DNA of 64,000 nt, taken from JAGQLF01 sp964437465 (GTDB taxonomy: Bacteria > Patescibacteriota > Dojkabacteria > J137). Of the stretch, positions 34,983 to 43,581 are shown piece by piece (position 1 is the first letter of the stretch; the number at the start of each line of letters is the position of its first letter). The translations under genes were made by a program, and so were the position numbers. The stretch spans positions 9,042 through 73,041 of the forward strand of contig CAYTGI010000007.1 in NCBI GenBank assembly GCA_964437465.1, in the 5' to 3' direction. The notes below the pieces were generated by a model that made no database searches, had not been told where the DNA came from, and saw nothing but the letters and a program-made list of their open reading frames with translations.

Positions 34983-36772
34983 CTTTTTCTAGTCAAATAA
35001 CCAATCATGAGAATGATAAGAACCATTACAGGTATAAGAAAAAAGATAATTGGACTGATTATAAAACTGTTAACTACCTTTACATCAATACTCTCTTTTT
35101 GATTATCATTTAAGTTAAGTGAAATTACATCTTCTCTCTCACCAGAGTAAAAAAAGTTTAAATTTCTTATACCGGAGATGGTTATATTATTATTTTTTCC
35201 AGGCAATAAGCCAAGAGTATATCCTTCAGGAATAAATCCTAGATCTTTCTTCCAACCATTTACTCTAATATTATCAACAGTTAAGAAATTGGGGGTTTGA
35301 TTATTTATTGTTATATCATCAGAGTAATAAAATCCAGAGTAATTAATGTCATCAGTATTAATAGCTGTCGCATCAATAGTATTATTAAGTCCTAGAACAC
35401 TATTAAATTCAGTTATCCTAACCTTTTTAACTGGAGCATCCTTTTGGTTTGAAAATAGACCTAGAGCCCCGTAAGTTTCTATATCAGGATGCCACGTCCC
35501 GACAGTAAGACGATCAAAATCATTTTCTGCTCCAAAATACTCCAGGCCAGATATAATCTGTTGAAAAGGGTCTACAATGAATATCTCCTCGTTAATTTCT
35601 GCTATAAGCCAAAAGTGAGGTTGTAATAGTGTCTCATTAAAATTGTTAATTAATACATATCCATACCTAATTTCAGCTTTACCCCCTACTTTCTCAATCA
35701 ATGAGGTTAAAACATAACAATAATCAAAGGAATTAAAAAACTTTTTCGTATCTAAATATTGCCAGTGTTTTTCACTGTACTCAAATATAGGGGAAGATGT
35801 AAACTCAACAGGATAATTAGTTATTAATCGATTATTAGCTTTTTTTATTATTTGGAAAGGCTCTTCGTTATTTTCAATAATGCTTTCTATATCCTTAACA
35901 ACTTTATTATCTTCCGGCCAATTCAAATCATATTTTTTATCAATATTAAAGTCTAATTGTTTAACAGTTTTTCTTATTCTCGCCTCATAGCCTGCTTCAA
36001 TTTTTGAATTTCCTTTTGTATTTATAAATGCAAATCTATTATTATATTGATCCTCTAATCCAAATTCTCCTGATAATACTTGCTTATAATTTACCTCTTG
36101 AGAGCTATTGTTTGATAATAGTTGAAAAAAAGAAGTCGCTTCTCTTTTATCTGGATTATTTAATATTAGTCTTGATTCAATATCAACATAATATTCATTA
36201 CCCCATATTATAAAGGTTGGTTGGATATCCAAAAAATTTATCTCCAAAGTATTTTCATTATATTCACTGAGTTGGAAGTTCTTGGAAGAGAGGAAAACTG
36301 GTAGCCCGAAAGATTTAGGATAGTGAACTTTATAATCAAACGTTCTATCTCCACTAGCTTTAAGCAGTAAGTATTTAGTAGAGTATCTTTCATTAATAAA
36401 TTTAGGAAGAGTAGCCGTAATTGTTAATTTTTTTTGCTCACCAGGTTTAATTACATATCCACTAAAATATGCGTCAACAGCGCTATAATCCTCTTCCTGA
36501 TATTTATAAACTGGAGCATCAACGATATTATCATCAATACTTACTGTTACAAGTTCAGGGTTTATACTTGGAAGAATATATTCATACCCTCGTATAATCT
36601 GATCAAACTCATTATTTTTAAGAATCACTTCAGCATTATAAAGAGCATCACCACTCTCTAAAATCTCAATTCTAACCTTATGATCTATCGCATCAAATGA
36701 TTGTGCTCTTACATCGCCTAAAGCAAATGTAAATAATACAAAAACTATTATAAATAACGTGTACAATTTCAT
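34958..36772 (-). CDS. Secreted transglutaminase-like membrane protein
   Basis: The ATG at about 36772 gives a signal peptide MKLYTLFIIVFVLFTFALGDVRAQ; the longer frame from a TTG at 36844 adds an odd N-terminus that overlaps rsmA. The ~604-residue protein has a beta-sandwich N-terminal half (to about residue 270) and a transglutaminase-like core. The candidate triad is Cys in FDYCYVLTSL, His in QPHFWLIAE and Asp in IVDPFQQ. A further beta domain and a C-terminal TM helix (IIFFLIPVMVLIILMIGYL) with basic tail RKRWMLILKK follow. Transglutaminase-like proteins of this type act as surface proteases or crosslinkers. It is divergent from rsmA. Confidence 0.75.
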   Translation of the reverse strand: MKLYTLFIIVFVLFTFALGDVRAQSFDAIDHKVRIEILESGDALYNAEVILKNNEFDQIIRGYEYILPSINPELVTVSIDDNIVDAPVYKYQEEDYSAVDAYFSGYVIKPGEQKKLTITATLPKFINERYSTKYLLLKASGDRTFDYKVHYPKSFGLPVFLSSKNFQLSEYNENTLEINFLDIQPTFIIWGNEYYVDIESRLILNNPDKREATSFFQLLSNNSSQEVNYKQVLSGEFGLEDQYNNRFAFINTKGNSKIEAGYEARIRKTVKQLDFNIDKKYDLNWPEDNKVVKDIESIIENNEEPFQIIKKANNRLITNYPVEFTSSPIFEYSEKHWQYLDTKKFFNSFDYCYVLTSLIEKVGGKAEIRYGYVLINNFNETLLQPHFWLIAEINEEIFIVDPFQQIISGLEYFGAENDFDRLTVGTWHPDIETYGALGLFSNQKDAPVKKVRITEFNSVLGLNNTIDATAINTDDINYSGFYYSDDITINNQTPNFLTVDNIRVNGWKKDLGFIPEGYTLGLLPGKNNNITISGIRNLNFFYSGEREDVISLNLNDNQKESIDVKVVNSFIISPIIFFLIPVMVLIILMIGYLTRKRWMLILKK

Positions 36773-36808
36773 AATAGAAACATTATAATCAAAAATTACA
36801 AAAAAGTT

Positions 36809-37639
36809 ATGAAAAGACACAATTTCAAAAAAAAGTTTGGACAAAACTTCTTAAGAAATAAAAAATTCGTTCACACACTTTTAGAACCATTAGATATAAA
36901 TCCTAATGATAATGTGATAGAGATTGGTCCGGGAGATGGGATGATTTCTGAAGAAATTCTACAAAGAGGGGCAAATCTTTTATGTATAGAAATTGACACT
37001 GAACTAATTAATACACTTAAGAAGAAATATAATGATTATTCAAACTTTAAAATTATAAATGAAGATATTTTAAGTGTAAATATTGAAGAAGTTGTTGAAA
37101 AGTATTTAAGTTCAGGTAGTTTAAAGGTAACGGGATCTCTTCCCTTCAATATATCTAAAGATATAATCACAAATCTATTGAAATTCAATACTCAAGCATC
37201 TCAAGGTGTTTCTATTGATAAAATGTGTTTTATAGTTCAAGAAGAAGTGGCAAAATCCTATGCTTCAAAACCACCAAAAGCAACCTTACTTTCTGTAAGG
37301 GCTCTTATATATAGTCAAATCAAGAAATTCGAGTCAATACCAAGAGGACAATTTGAACCGAAGCCAAATGTTGATGGTGGAATAATTTACTTTGAGTTGA
37401 ATAAAGAAAAAAAATCTAATTTGAAAGAATTAGAAACTCTTGTAAAAATAGGGTTTTCATCACCCAGAAAAACATTAATTAATAATATTAAAAATAGTAA
37501 GAAATACATAAATGATAATCTTAGAGAAATTTTTGATAGATCTAACTTATCTTACACTGTAAGGCCTTCTGAATTAGAGCTAACTGATTGGGTTAGAATA
37601 AGCAATTTTCTTACTTTATCTTCAAGCCCCCAAACTTAA
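36809..37639 (+). CDS. rsmA: 16S rRNA dimethyladenosine transferase RsmA (KsgA)
   Basis: This 276-residue protein starts with the family signature HNFKKKFGQNFLRNK. Motif I (VIEIGPGDGMISEE), CIEIDTELI and the NxPxxIS-type motif, here SLPFNISKDII, follow. In bacterial KsgA that motif is usually NLPYNIS, and the SLPF form is conservative. It dimethylates two adjacent adenosines in helix 45 of 16S rRNA. The start lies ~36 nt from the divergent transglutaminase-like gene. The 3' end overlaps murJ convergently. Confidence 0.93.
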   Translation: MKRHNFKKKFGQNFLRNKKFVHTLLEPLDINPNDNVIEIGPGDGMISEEILQRGANLLCIEIDTELINTLKKKYNDYSNFKIINEDILSVNIEEVVEKYLSSGSLKVTGSLPFNISKDIITNLLKFNTQASQGVSIDKMCFIVQEEVAKSYASKPPKATLLSVRALIYSQIKKFESIPRGQFEPKPNVDGGIIYFELNKEKKSNLKELETLVKIGFSSPRKTLINNIKNSKKYINDNLREIFDRSNLSYTVRPSELELTDWVRISNFLTLSSSPQT

Positions 37640-39377
37640 ATATTGGGTTTAATATTTTTTTAAGCAAAGCTAATTCCTTTACTTTGAAGTAATGACATAT
37701 TAAGTAGTAGATTAAAAAACCAGGAACAACCGTTATAATTGTTAGAATTAGAAGATTTAATGTAGTAGAACCTATAAATCCAGATGTCTCAGCACTTTCA
37801 GGAATAGAGTAGCTTAATGGTATCCAAGTTTTATAGGTAAAATACATGAATAGAAACATTATAAATGCTGATAAGAATTTCTTTGAAAAATCAAAAAATA
37901 ATTCTCTTAAATTAATTTTCATTTTCGTATAGTTAAATAAAAGAAGAAGAACAAAAAACTCAATTGTATAAGTTATACTCATTGCAAGAGATATTCCCCC
38001 AACCCCTGGTCTATAAGCAGGATCAGATCTCACAAATAGATGTGATAAATCCCATTGAATCGAAGAGATTGCAAAATTTTCACTATAACTTAAAAAATTC
38101 GTCAAAAGTATTGATAGTACTATTACTGATACTAGGCTGAAAATTGATACGACAGATGGTATTAATGTATCTTTAGCAGCATAGAAAAGACTAAATAAAA
38201 ACCATCTAGCAGTTATAAACACCAACCCAAATGTAAAGAAAAGTAAAATCCATGCCACTTGGTATGTCCCTACTAAAGAAAGCTCTGTTCCTGGAATGAT
38301 ACCAAAAAACAATCTAACCAAAGGAACCCTTAAAACCATTATTGTTACAACAAAGGGTAATGACATAAAAATAATTTGATTTAAGTTGCTTTTAATCATA
38401 TCTTTAATTTCATCGTATTTTTTCTTTATAAACATAACTGACAGAGCAGGATATGATGCATAGGAAAATGTATAACCAAATAGAGTCGGAATAACTAAAT
38501 ATAGTGATTTAGCGTAAGTTAATGCTGCTGGACCTCCTAGGAACGCAACAGAGATGAAGCTGTTAATCATCAACCCTATTTGGTCAGAAGCTAATACTAT
38601 TAATCTAGGAAATCCAAGTTTTAGTATCTCCCGAAGATATTTATCTTTAAAATCAATAAATGGATAGTACTTAAATCTTAAGCTAAAAAATAATGGTAAA
38701 GGAACAATTAGATGGAAAAATGCACCGACATATACTCCTACAACCAATGCCCAAGGACTATAATCCATTATAGGCACTAGAATAAATACAACTGCTAAAC
38801 GACCGACATTGTAAAAAAGTGGAGATAGCTGAGGTACTATAAATCGATTATAAACATTAAGACCACTAGAAATAAAAACACTAATTCCAAGAACTAATTG
38901 AGGTAGGATTAAAGCTCTCATCATATTGGCTATGTTAGAAAGCTCGGCTGGGGTTGTTAAGAAATCTGAACCAGTTAGCCTTATTGCTGCAGGGATAAAG
39001 TTGTCAGCAAAAATAATAATAATCAAACTAATAGCTGTGAATGCTAATACCGTTACATTTAAAATAGAACTGTATACTTTGTAAAATTTTTCTTCGCCCT
39101 CTTCTTCTTTTGAGCTTATTAAAACAGGAATAATTACCGTTCCAAGAGCACCTACCATTAGAACAGTAGTTAAAAGTTCTGGAACTGCGTTAGCCACAAG
39201 GAACTGATTTAACCTTGAATCTTCAACTCCATAAAATGAGGCTAGAATTAGATTAAAAAACTGTCCTAAAATCTTGGTTAGTAATGCTGGAAGCATTAAG
39301 ATAAATACTGTCTCAAGAATCTTTGTTTGCTCCTTAGTAAGAAGATCTTTTAACTTTACAAAATTCTTTTTCACCAT
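37611..39377 (-). CDS. murJ: Lipid II flippase MurJ
   Basis: This 588-residue protein has ~14 TM helices in the MviN/MurJ pattern. It starts FILMLPALLTKILGQFFNLILASFYG and contains the charged central-cavity helices VANAVPELLTTVLMVGALGTVIIPVLIS and FPRLIVLASDQIGLMINSFIS. It flips lipid-linked peptidoglycan precursors, so this organism is expected to make a murein wall. Hydrophilic insertion at GSTTLNLLILTII is minor. Downstream of the pnp terminator on the minus strand. Confidence 0.9.
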   Translation of the reverse strand: MVKKNFVKLKDLLTKEQTKILETVFILMLPALLTKILGQFFNLILASFYGVEDSRLNQFLVANAVPELLTTVLMVGALGTVIIPVLISSKEEEGEEKFYKVYSSILNVTVLAFTAISLIIIIFADNFIPAAIRLTGSDFLTTPAELSNIANMMRALILPQLVLGISVFISSGLNVYNRFIVPQLSPLFYNVGRLAVVFILVPIMDYSPWALVVGVYVGAFFHLIVPLPLFFSLRFKYYPFIDFKDKYLREILKLGFPRLIVLASDQIGLMINSFISVAFLGGPAALTYAKSLYLVIPTLFGYTFSYASYPALSVMFIKKKYDEIKDMIKSNLNQIIFMSLPFVVTIMVLRVPLVRLFFGIIPGTELSLVGTYQVAWILLFFTFGLVFITARWFLFSLFYAAKDTLIPSVVSIFSLVSVIVLSILLTNFLSYSENFAISSIQWDLSHLFVRSDPAYRPGVGGISLAMSITYTIEFFVLLLLFNYTKMKINLRELFFDFSKKFLSAFIMFLFMYFTYKTWIPLSYSIPESAETSGFIGSTTLNLLILTIITVVPGFLIYYLICHYFKVKELALLKKILNPIFKFGGLKIK

Positions 39378-39417
39378 TCATTAATCATAGACTAAGTTAA
39401 TGTACACAAAGCTGTAA

Positions 39418-39453
39418 ACGAAAACAATAGCTTTGATCGAAGCTATTGTTTTC
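39418..39453 (-). terminator. Terminator of pnp
   Basis: A perfect stem of about 15 bp (GAAAACAATAGCTT … AAGCTATTGTTTTC) with a short loop lies just after the pnp stop. Its A/T-rich outer pairs give a T-run on either strand, so it may also stop transcription from the opposite side. Confidence 0.75.
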
Positions 39454-39463
39454 TAAAAAAAGT

Positions 39464-41599
39464 TTATTTAGGTTGACTAACTCCTTTCATTGTTAAATTA
39501 ATTCTTCCCTTATCATCAATTTTCATAACCTTGACCTTCACTCGCTGGCCTTCTTTCACAATAGTTTTTGGATCCTTCACAAAATCTTCAGACATTTCTG
39601 AAACATGTACTAATCCAGAAATAGATTTAGAAACATCAACAAAAGCTCCAAAGTCCATTAGCTTACCTACTACACCCTCATATTCCTTTCCAATCTCTGC
39701 TTCTTCAAACATTTCACCTATACTGTTTTTCAGGAATGACATCTGTGCTTCATTGACAGCAGAAAGCCTAACTGTTCCATCATCATCAATATCTATATCA
39801 GCTGGAGGATTACCGTATGTTTTTGACTGTTCTACTAGCTCTTTGATATTTTTTCCTCCTGGGCCAATCAGCTCTCCAATTTGATCAGTTTTTATCCTAA
39901 TAGTCTCGACCTTTGGAGCATTATCAGGTACTGAATCTCTAGACTTATCAATAGCAGCGTTCATTACACTAAGGACTTGGGCTCTACCCTCTTTAGCTAC
40001 TTGAAAAGCTTCCTTCAGGATACTAATTGGTACACCTTGAAGTTTATTCTCATATTGAATTGCTGTAATTCCATTTTTCGTTCCACAAACTTTAAAATCC
40101 ATATCGCCATAAAAATCCTCTACTCCTTCGATATCTAGTAACAGTTTATAGTTTTCATCATTTTCATCCTCTGTAATTAAGCCAACACCAATTCCCGCTA
40201 CCTGTTCTTTTAGAGGTACCCCTGCAGCCATCAATGCCATACTTGAAGCACATGTAGCAGCCATTGAAGTAGAACCGTTTGAACTTAATATCTCAGAAAC
40301 AACCCGAACAGTGTATGGGAATTCATCAGCTGGAGGAATCATATTCATTAAAGCATTTTCTCCGATCGCTCCATGGCCAATTTCTCTTCTACCTGGATAA
40401 TATCTGTATCTACCTGCTTCTCCTGTAGAGAATGGAGGAAAGTTATAGTGATGCATAAATGATTTTGTGTCCTCTCCTTCCATATCATCTATCAATAGCT
40501 CACTACTTTTTGGAGCAAGTGTAACTATCGATAATGATTGAGTTAATCCTCTTGTAAATAAAGCTGAACCATGAACGGTTGGAAGCTCATCTACCGAAGC
40601 GGTTAATTCTCTAATATCCATAAGACCACGTCCAGAAACTCTTTTTTCATCTTTCATTACTGCCTGTCTCAAAACTTTTCTAGCTAAATAATCCATAGCG
40701 TTTCTAACGTCTGTACCATTAAAAGCATCTTCGTCATTTTCATTTGCGAATTTTTCTAAAGCTTCATCTGTAACCTCTTTCATTTTGTCTAATCTATTAA
40801 CCTTTTCATCAAACATAGCTACTTGGACATCATCTAGATATTCTTTTATCACAGCTTCTATTACTTCTTTTGGAGCTGGAATATTTGGATATTGTTCAGG
40901 ATCAAGGTTTAAAGTTTTATCAACCTGTCCTATAAATTCACTTTGTTGTTTATTAATGTTTCTTATTTCTTCATCTGCTCTATCCAAAAGATCTCCCATA
41001 ATTTCTTCTGGTATCTCTTTACCCCAACCTTCAAAAGATAGAGTTTTTCCATCTACACCAGAAACAATAAATTTCCCAATATCTTCCTCTCTCTTATTTG
41101 CATCTGGATTTATATGGAAGTTATTTTCTTTATCTAAAGAAACTACCACACTTGAGCATGGGCCAGCAAAAGGAATACCCGATTGCATTACAGCTAGGCT
41201 TGTTCCAAATACTGTTAATGATTGTGGATCATTAATTCCATCGTAAGAAAGTACTGTTAAAACTACAGACACTGCTCTCTTAAAACTCTTTGGAAATAAA
41301 GATCGAATAGAGTGATCAACTTCTCTAGCTTTTATAGTGGCCTCATCACTTGGGTGACCTTCTCTTTTCTTAAATCTAGAACTTGAAATAATTCCACTAG
41401 CATACATTTTTTCAATGTATTCAACAGAAAGTGGGAAATAATCAAGGTCACTATCTTTCTCATCAACAGTAACCGCAGCAAGTAAAGTCGTTCCACCTAC
41501 TGTAAGTTTTATTGATCCTTGAGCTTGGAGAGCTAGTTTTCCTGTAGATACTTCTACCTCTTTACCAGCAATATTAAATATTTTACTTATTTCATTCAT
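39464..41599 (-). CDS. pnp: Polynucleotide phosphorylase
   Basis: The gene encodes 711 residues from the ATG at 41599; a TTG at 41614 is an unlikely start. Two RNase PH domains are visible, with FFPLSVEYIEKMYA and GAIGENALMNMIP…YTVRVVSEILSSNGSTSMA…GDMDFKVCGTKNGITAIQ. They flank the helical domain and are followed by KH (IGELIGPGGKNIKELVEQ) and S1 (GKEYEGVVGKLMDFGAFVDV) domains. It degrades mRNA 3'-5' phosphorolytically. Reads GKEYEG…LTMKGVSQPK at the end. Terminated by the hairpin at 39418-39453. Confidence 0.96.
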   Translation of the reverse strand: MNEISKIFNIAGKEVEVSTGKLALQAQGSIKLTVGGTTLLAAVTVDEKDSDLDYFPLSVEYIEKMYASGIISSSRFKKREGHPSDEATIKAREVDHSIRSLFPKSFKRAVSVVLTVLSYDGINDPQSLTVFGTSLAVMQSGIPFAGPCSSVVVSLDKENNFHINPDANKREEDIGKFIVSGVDGKTLSFEGWGKEIPEEIMGDLLDRADEEIRNINKQQSEFIGQVDKTLNLDPEQYPNIPAPKEVIEAVIKEYLDDVQVAMFDEKVNRLDKMKEVTDEALEKFANENDEDAFNGTDVRNAMDYLARKVLRQAVMKDEKRVSGRGLMDIRELTASVDELPTVHGSALFTRGLTQSLSIVTLAPKSSELLIDDMEGEDTKSFMHHYNFPPFSTGEAGRYRYYPGRREIGHGAIGENALMNMIPPADEFPYTVRVVSEILSSNGSTSMAATCASSMALMAAGVPLKEQVAGIGVGLITEDENDENYKLLLDIEGVEDFYGDMDFKVCGTKNGITAIQYENKLQGVPISILKEAFQVAKEGRAQVLSVMNAAIDKSRDSVPDNAPKVETIRIKTDQIGELIGPGGKNIKELVEQSKTYGNPPADIDIDDDGTVRLSAVNEAQMSFLKNSIGEMFEEAEIGKEYEGVVGKLMDFGAFVDVSKSISGLVHVSEMSEDFVKDPKTIVKEGQRVKVKVMKIDDKGRINLTMKGVSQPK

Positions 41600-41811
41600 G
41601 CGTGAAATTCCCAAACCTGGGTAATATTTATTCTATGGAGTAATATTAGCAGTTCACTGATTGATGAAAATCAAACAGACAACCGCTAACATTATCTTCC
41701 TAATGGATTATAGGACAGTATTCTAGTAATAACAACTTAGACAAATAATATTTTTATTGTTTTAATATTTTATTATTATAATTCAGAATAATAGTTATTT
41801 ACTATATATAT

Positions 41812-42204
41812 ATGGATGAGAAGGTAATAAAAATCCTTATTGTTGAAGATGAAACTGCTCTATCTACAGCTTTGAAAAATGAATTTAAAACTAATGATAA
41901 GCTTAAAGTACATACAGCAAGAGATGGTGGTGAGGGTTTAGATCTTGCTAAAAGCGAACATCCAGACTTAATTCTTTTAGACATAATTATGCCAGTTGTT
42001 GATGGTATTGAAATGTTAAAAAGACTACGAGAGGATGAATGGGGTAAAACAGCTAGAGTTGTAATGTTAACTAACTTAGACCCGAACGATCTTCTTGATG
42101 CTAATATTAATGAATATAATGTTAGTGAATATATCGTAAAATCTGAGCATGAACTTGAGGATATTGTTAGAAAAGTAAAAAAAATCCTTGGGTTTCAAGA
42201 TTAA
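41812..42204 (+). CDS. CheY-like receiver protein
   Basis: This 130-residue receiver-only protein has the acidic pair in LIVEDETALS, the phospho-acceptor Asp in LILLDIIMPVVDG, Thr in VVMLTNLDP and Lys in YIVKSEHE. It is closest in pattern to the receiver at 24882 (…DYFVKSDM). It may be a diffusible phospho-carrier for one of the two kinases here. The ATG follows an alternating TATATATA tract without Shine-Dalgarno sequence. The 3' end overlaps hrcA convergently by 4 nt. Confidence 0.88.
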   Translation: MDEKVIKILIVEDETALSTALKNEFKTNDKLKVHTARDGGEGLDLAKSEHPDLILLDIIMPVVDGIEMLKRLREDEWGKTARVVMLTNLDPNDLLDANINEYNVSEYIVKSEHELEDIVRKVKKILGFQD

Positions 42205-42929
42205 TTGTTGACAACGAACTTTATAGAATCTGAAATGTATTTAACTGCTGATATGACTTTGTGGTAATTCATTCTATTAGGACCAACAACCGATATAAAT
42301 CCTTTTGAATCGTTAAAAATAATTTCAGAGAAAATAACAGAATAATTTTTAAATATTTTTTTACCAGTCTCTTCTTCTCCGATTAAAATATTTACTTCTC
42401 CGCTTTTATTATTTTTATTAAATACTTCTGATAATGTGTAATAGTCCTCAAGAATTTGTAAAATTCTGTGAAGATTGTCCTCCTCTTTCATCTCAGGCAA
42501 CTCAGTTATATTCGAAAGCCCTGCGTAATAAACGTTATTTTGGATTAAAGCAACCACTGCATTATCAGTCATCATACTTAAGAAGTTCAGCCCTTGCCTT
42601 ATTAGATTAGATTTAGATTCTCGCAACTTTACAAGATTTGAAATTACTTCTTCTTTAATATTCGCATCAATATAATTTATTTCCTGATTTTTGATCTTAT
42701 CTACAAAGAATCTCCAACCTTTTGTTGTTGGAATCCTACCTGCGCTAGAATGCTTTTTGTAAAGGTAGCCCCTAAATACAAGCTCAGCCATTTCATTACG
42801 AATTGTAGCTGAACTTAGCTTAAACTCGTATTTATCTAACAAACTTAAAGAGCCAACAGCCTCAGCTGTATCTATAAACTCTTTAATGATAGCTTGTAAC
42901 AGTTTTTGTTGTCTCTCATTAATACTCAT
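42201..42929 (-). CDS. hrcA: HrcA-type heat-shock repressor, shortened
   Basis: The protein has 242 residues, where full-length HrcA is usually 340 or so. The N-terminal winged helix shows the family signature LSSATIRNEMAELVFRGYL…SSAGRIPTTKGWRFFVD. The C-terminal GAF-like domain is short but ends with SKGFISVVGPNRMNY…ISAVKYISD, the usual HrcA ending. It would repress groE/dnaK through CIRCE operators. I see no CIRCE inverted repeat in the window and no chaperone gene. Confidence 0.88.
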   Translation of the reverse strand: MSINERQQKLLQAIIKEFIDTAEAVGSLSLLDKYEFKLSSATIRNEMAELVFRGYLYKKHSSAGRIPTTKGWRFFVDKIKNQEINYIDANIKEEVISNLVKLRESKSNLIRQGLNFLSMMTDNAVVALIQNNVYYAGLSNITELPEMKEEDNLHRILQILEDYYTLSEVFNKNNKSGEVNILIGEEETGKKIFKNYSVIFSEIIFNDSKGFISVVGPNRMNYHKVISAVKYISDSIKFVVNN

Positions 42930-42987
42930 GTAGGTAATTCTACCAAATCACCCAATAAGTTTTCCAGATTGTTTGAAGAAGCCCAAA

Positions 42988-43263
42988 TTACATTTTTACA
43001 TATAACGTAAAAGGCCCCATTTCTGTAAAAAATTTTTCAATCTTGTTTGTTGGATGTTTAGGATAAACAATATATTTCTGACTCATTGCATCTGGATCGT
43101 TTGTTTCATCTCTTTTTAAATCAAGATAAACCTCATCTTGCTTACAATTACATTCTTCAGCAACCTGATCTCTTACATTTTCTAAAAAGTGATTTACTTC
43201 GCTCTCTTTCATTCCAGTTTTAAATTTAAGAAGCTCTTCATAAGTTACAAGATCATTAGTCAT
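42988..43263 (-). CDS. Small protein of unknown function
   Basis: The product has 91 residues, is acidic and has no TM segment. It has one CNC pair (EECNCKQDEVYLDLKRDE) and a C-terminal KIEKFFTEMGPFTLYVKM. No family recognised. It follows hrcA's start region upstream (58 nt) and could be transcribed with it. Composition is ordinary for the window. Confidence 0.5.
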   Translation of the reverse strand: MTNDLVTYEELLKFKTGMKESEVNHFLENVRDQVAEECNCKQDEVYLDLKRDETNDPDAMSQKYIVYPKHPTNKIEKFFTEMGPFTLYVKM

Positions 43264-43350
43264 TATTAATCGATAACAAATACATTACTAATTTGGGTTT
43301 TATACTTGGATAGTTTAGAATAAAAGTAATATATATTCAACATTTCTTGA

Positions 43351-43581
43351 ATGAAAATTCCCCCAAACAAAATTTCATATAAAGCAATTGCTGAGAAATT
43401 AAGACTAGCAAGAGAAGAGACTGGTTTGAAGCAAGAAGAAGTTGCAAAGATTTTAGGGAGATATCAATCTTATCTTTCTAAAATTGAGAACGCAGAAAGA
43501 AAAGTTGGAATTATTGAACTAGTGGAATTTGCAGAATTATACGAGAAAGATTTAGAGTACTTTCTTCAACCATTAGATTAA
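43351..43581 (+). CDS. XRE-family helix-turn-helix regulator
   Basis: This 76-residue single-domain protein of the lambda-repressor/Cro type has the HTH spanning about residues 14-65 (LRLAREETGLKQEEVAKILGRYQSYLSKIENAERKVG). It has no effector domain and no TM segment. Small free-standing XRE proteins regulate nearby genes or mobile elements; none of the latter is adjacent. It is convergent with mutS (9-nt overlap). Confidence 0.85.
   Translation: MKIPPNKISYKAIAEKLRLAREETGLKQEEVAKILGRYQSYLSKIENAERKVGIIELVEFAELYEKDLEYFLQPLD

Noticed and set aside
42930..42987. CIRCE operator upstream of hrcA
   Set aside because: No TTAGCACTC-N9-GAGTGCTAA-like inverted repeat is visible in the spacer.
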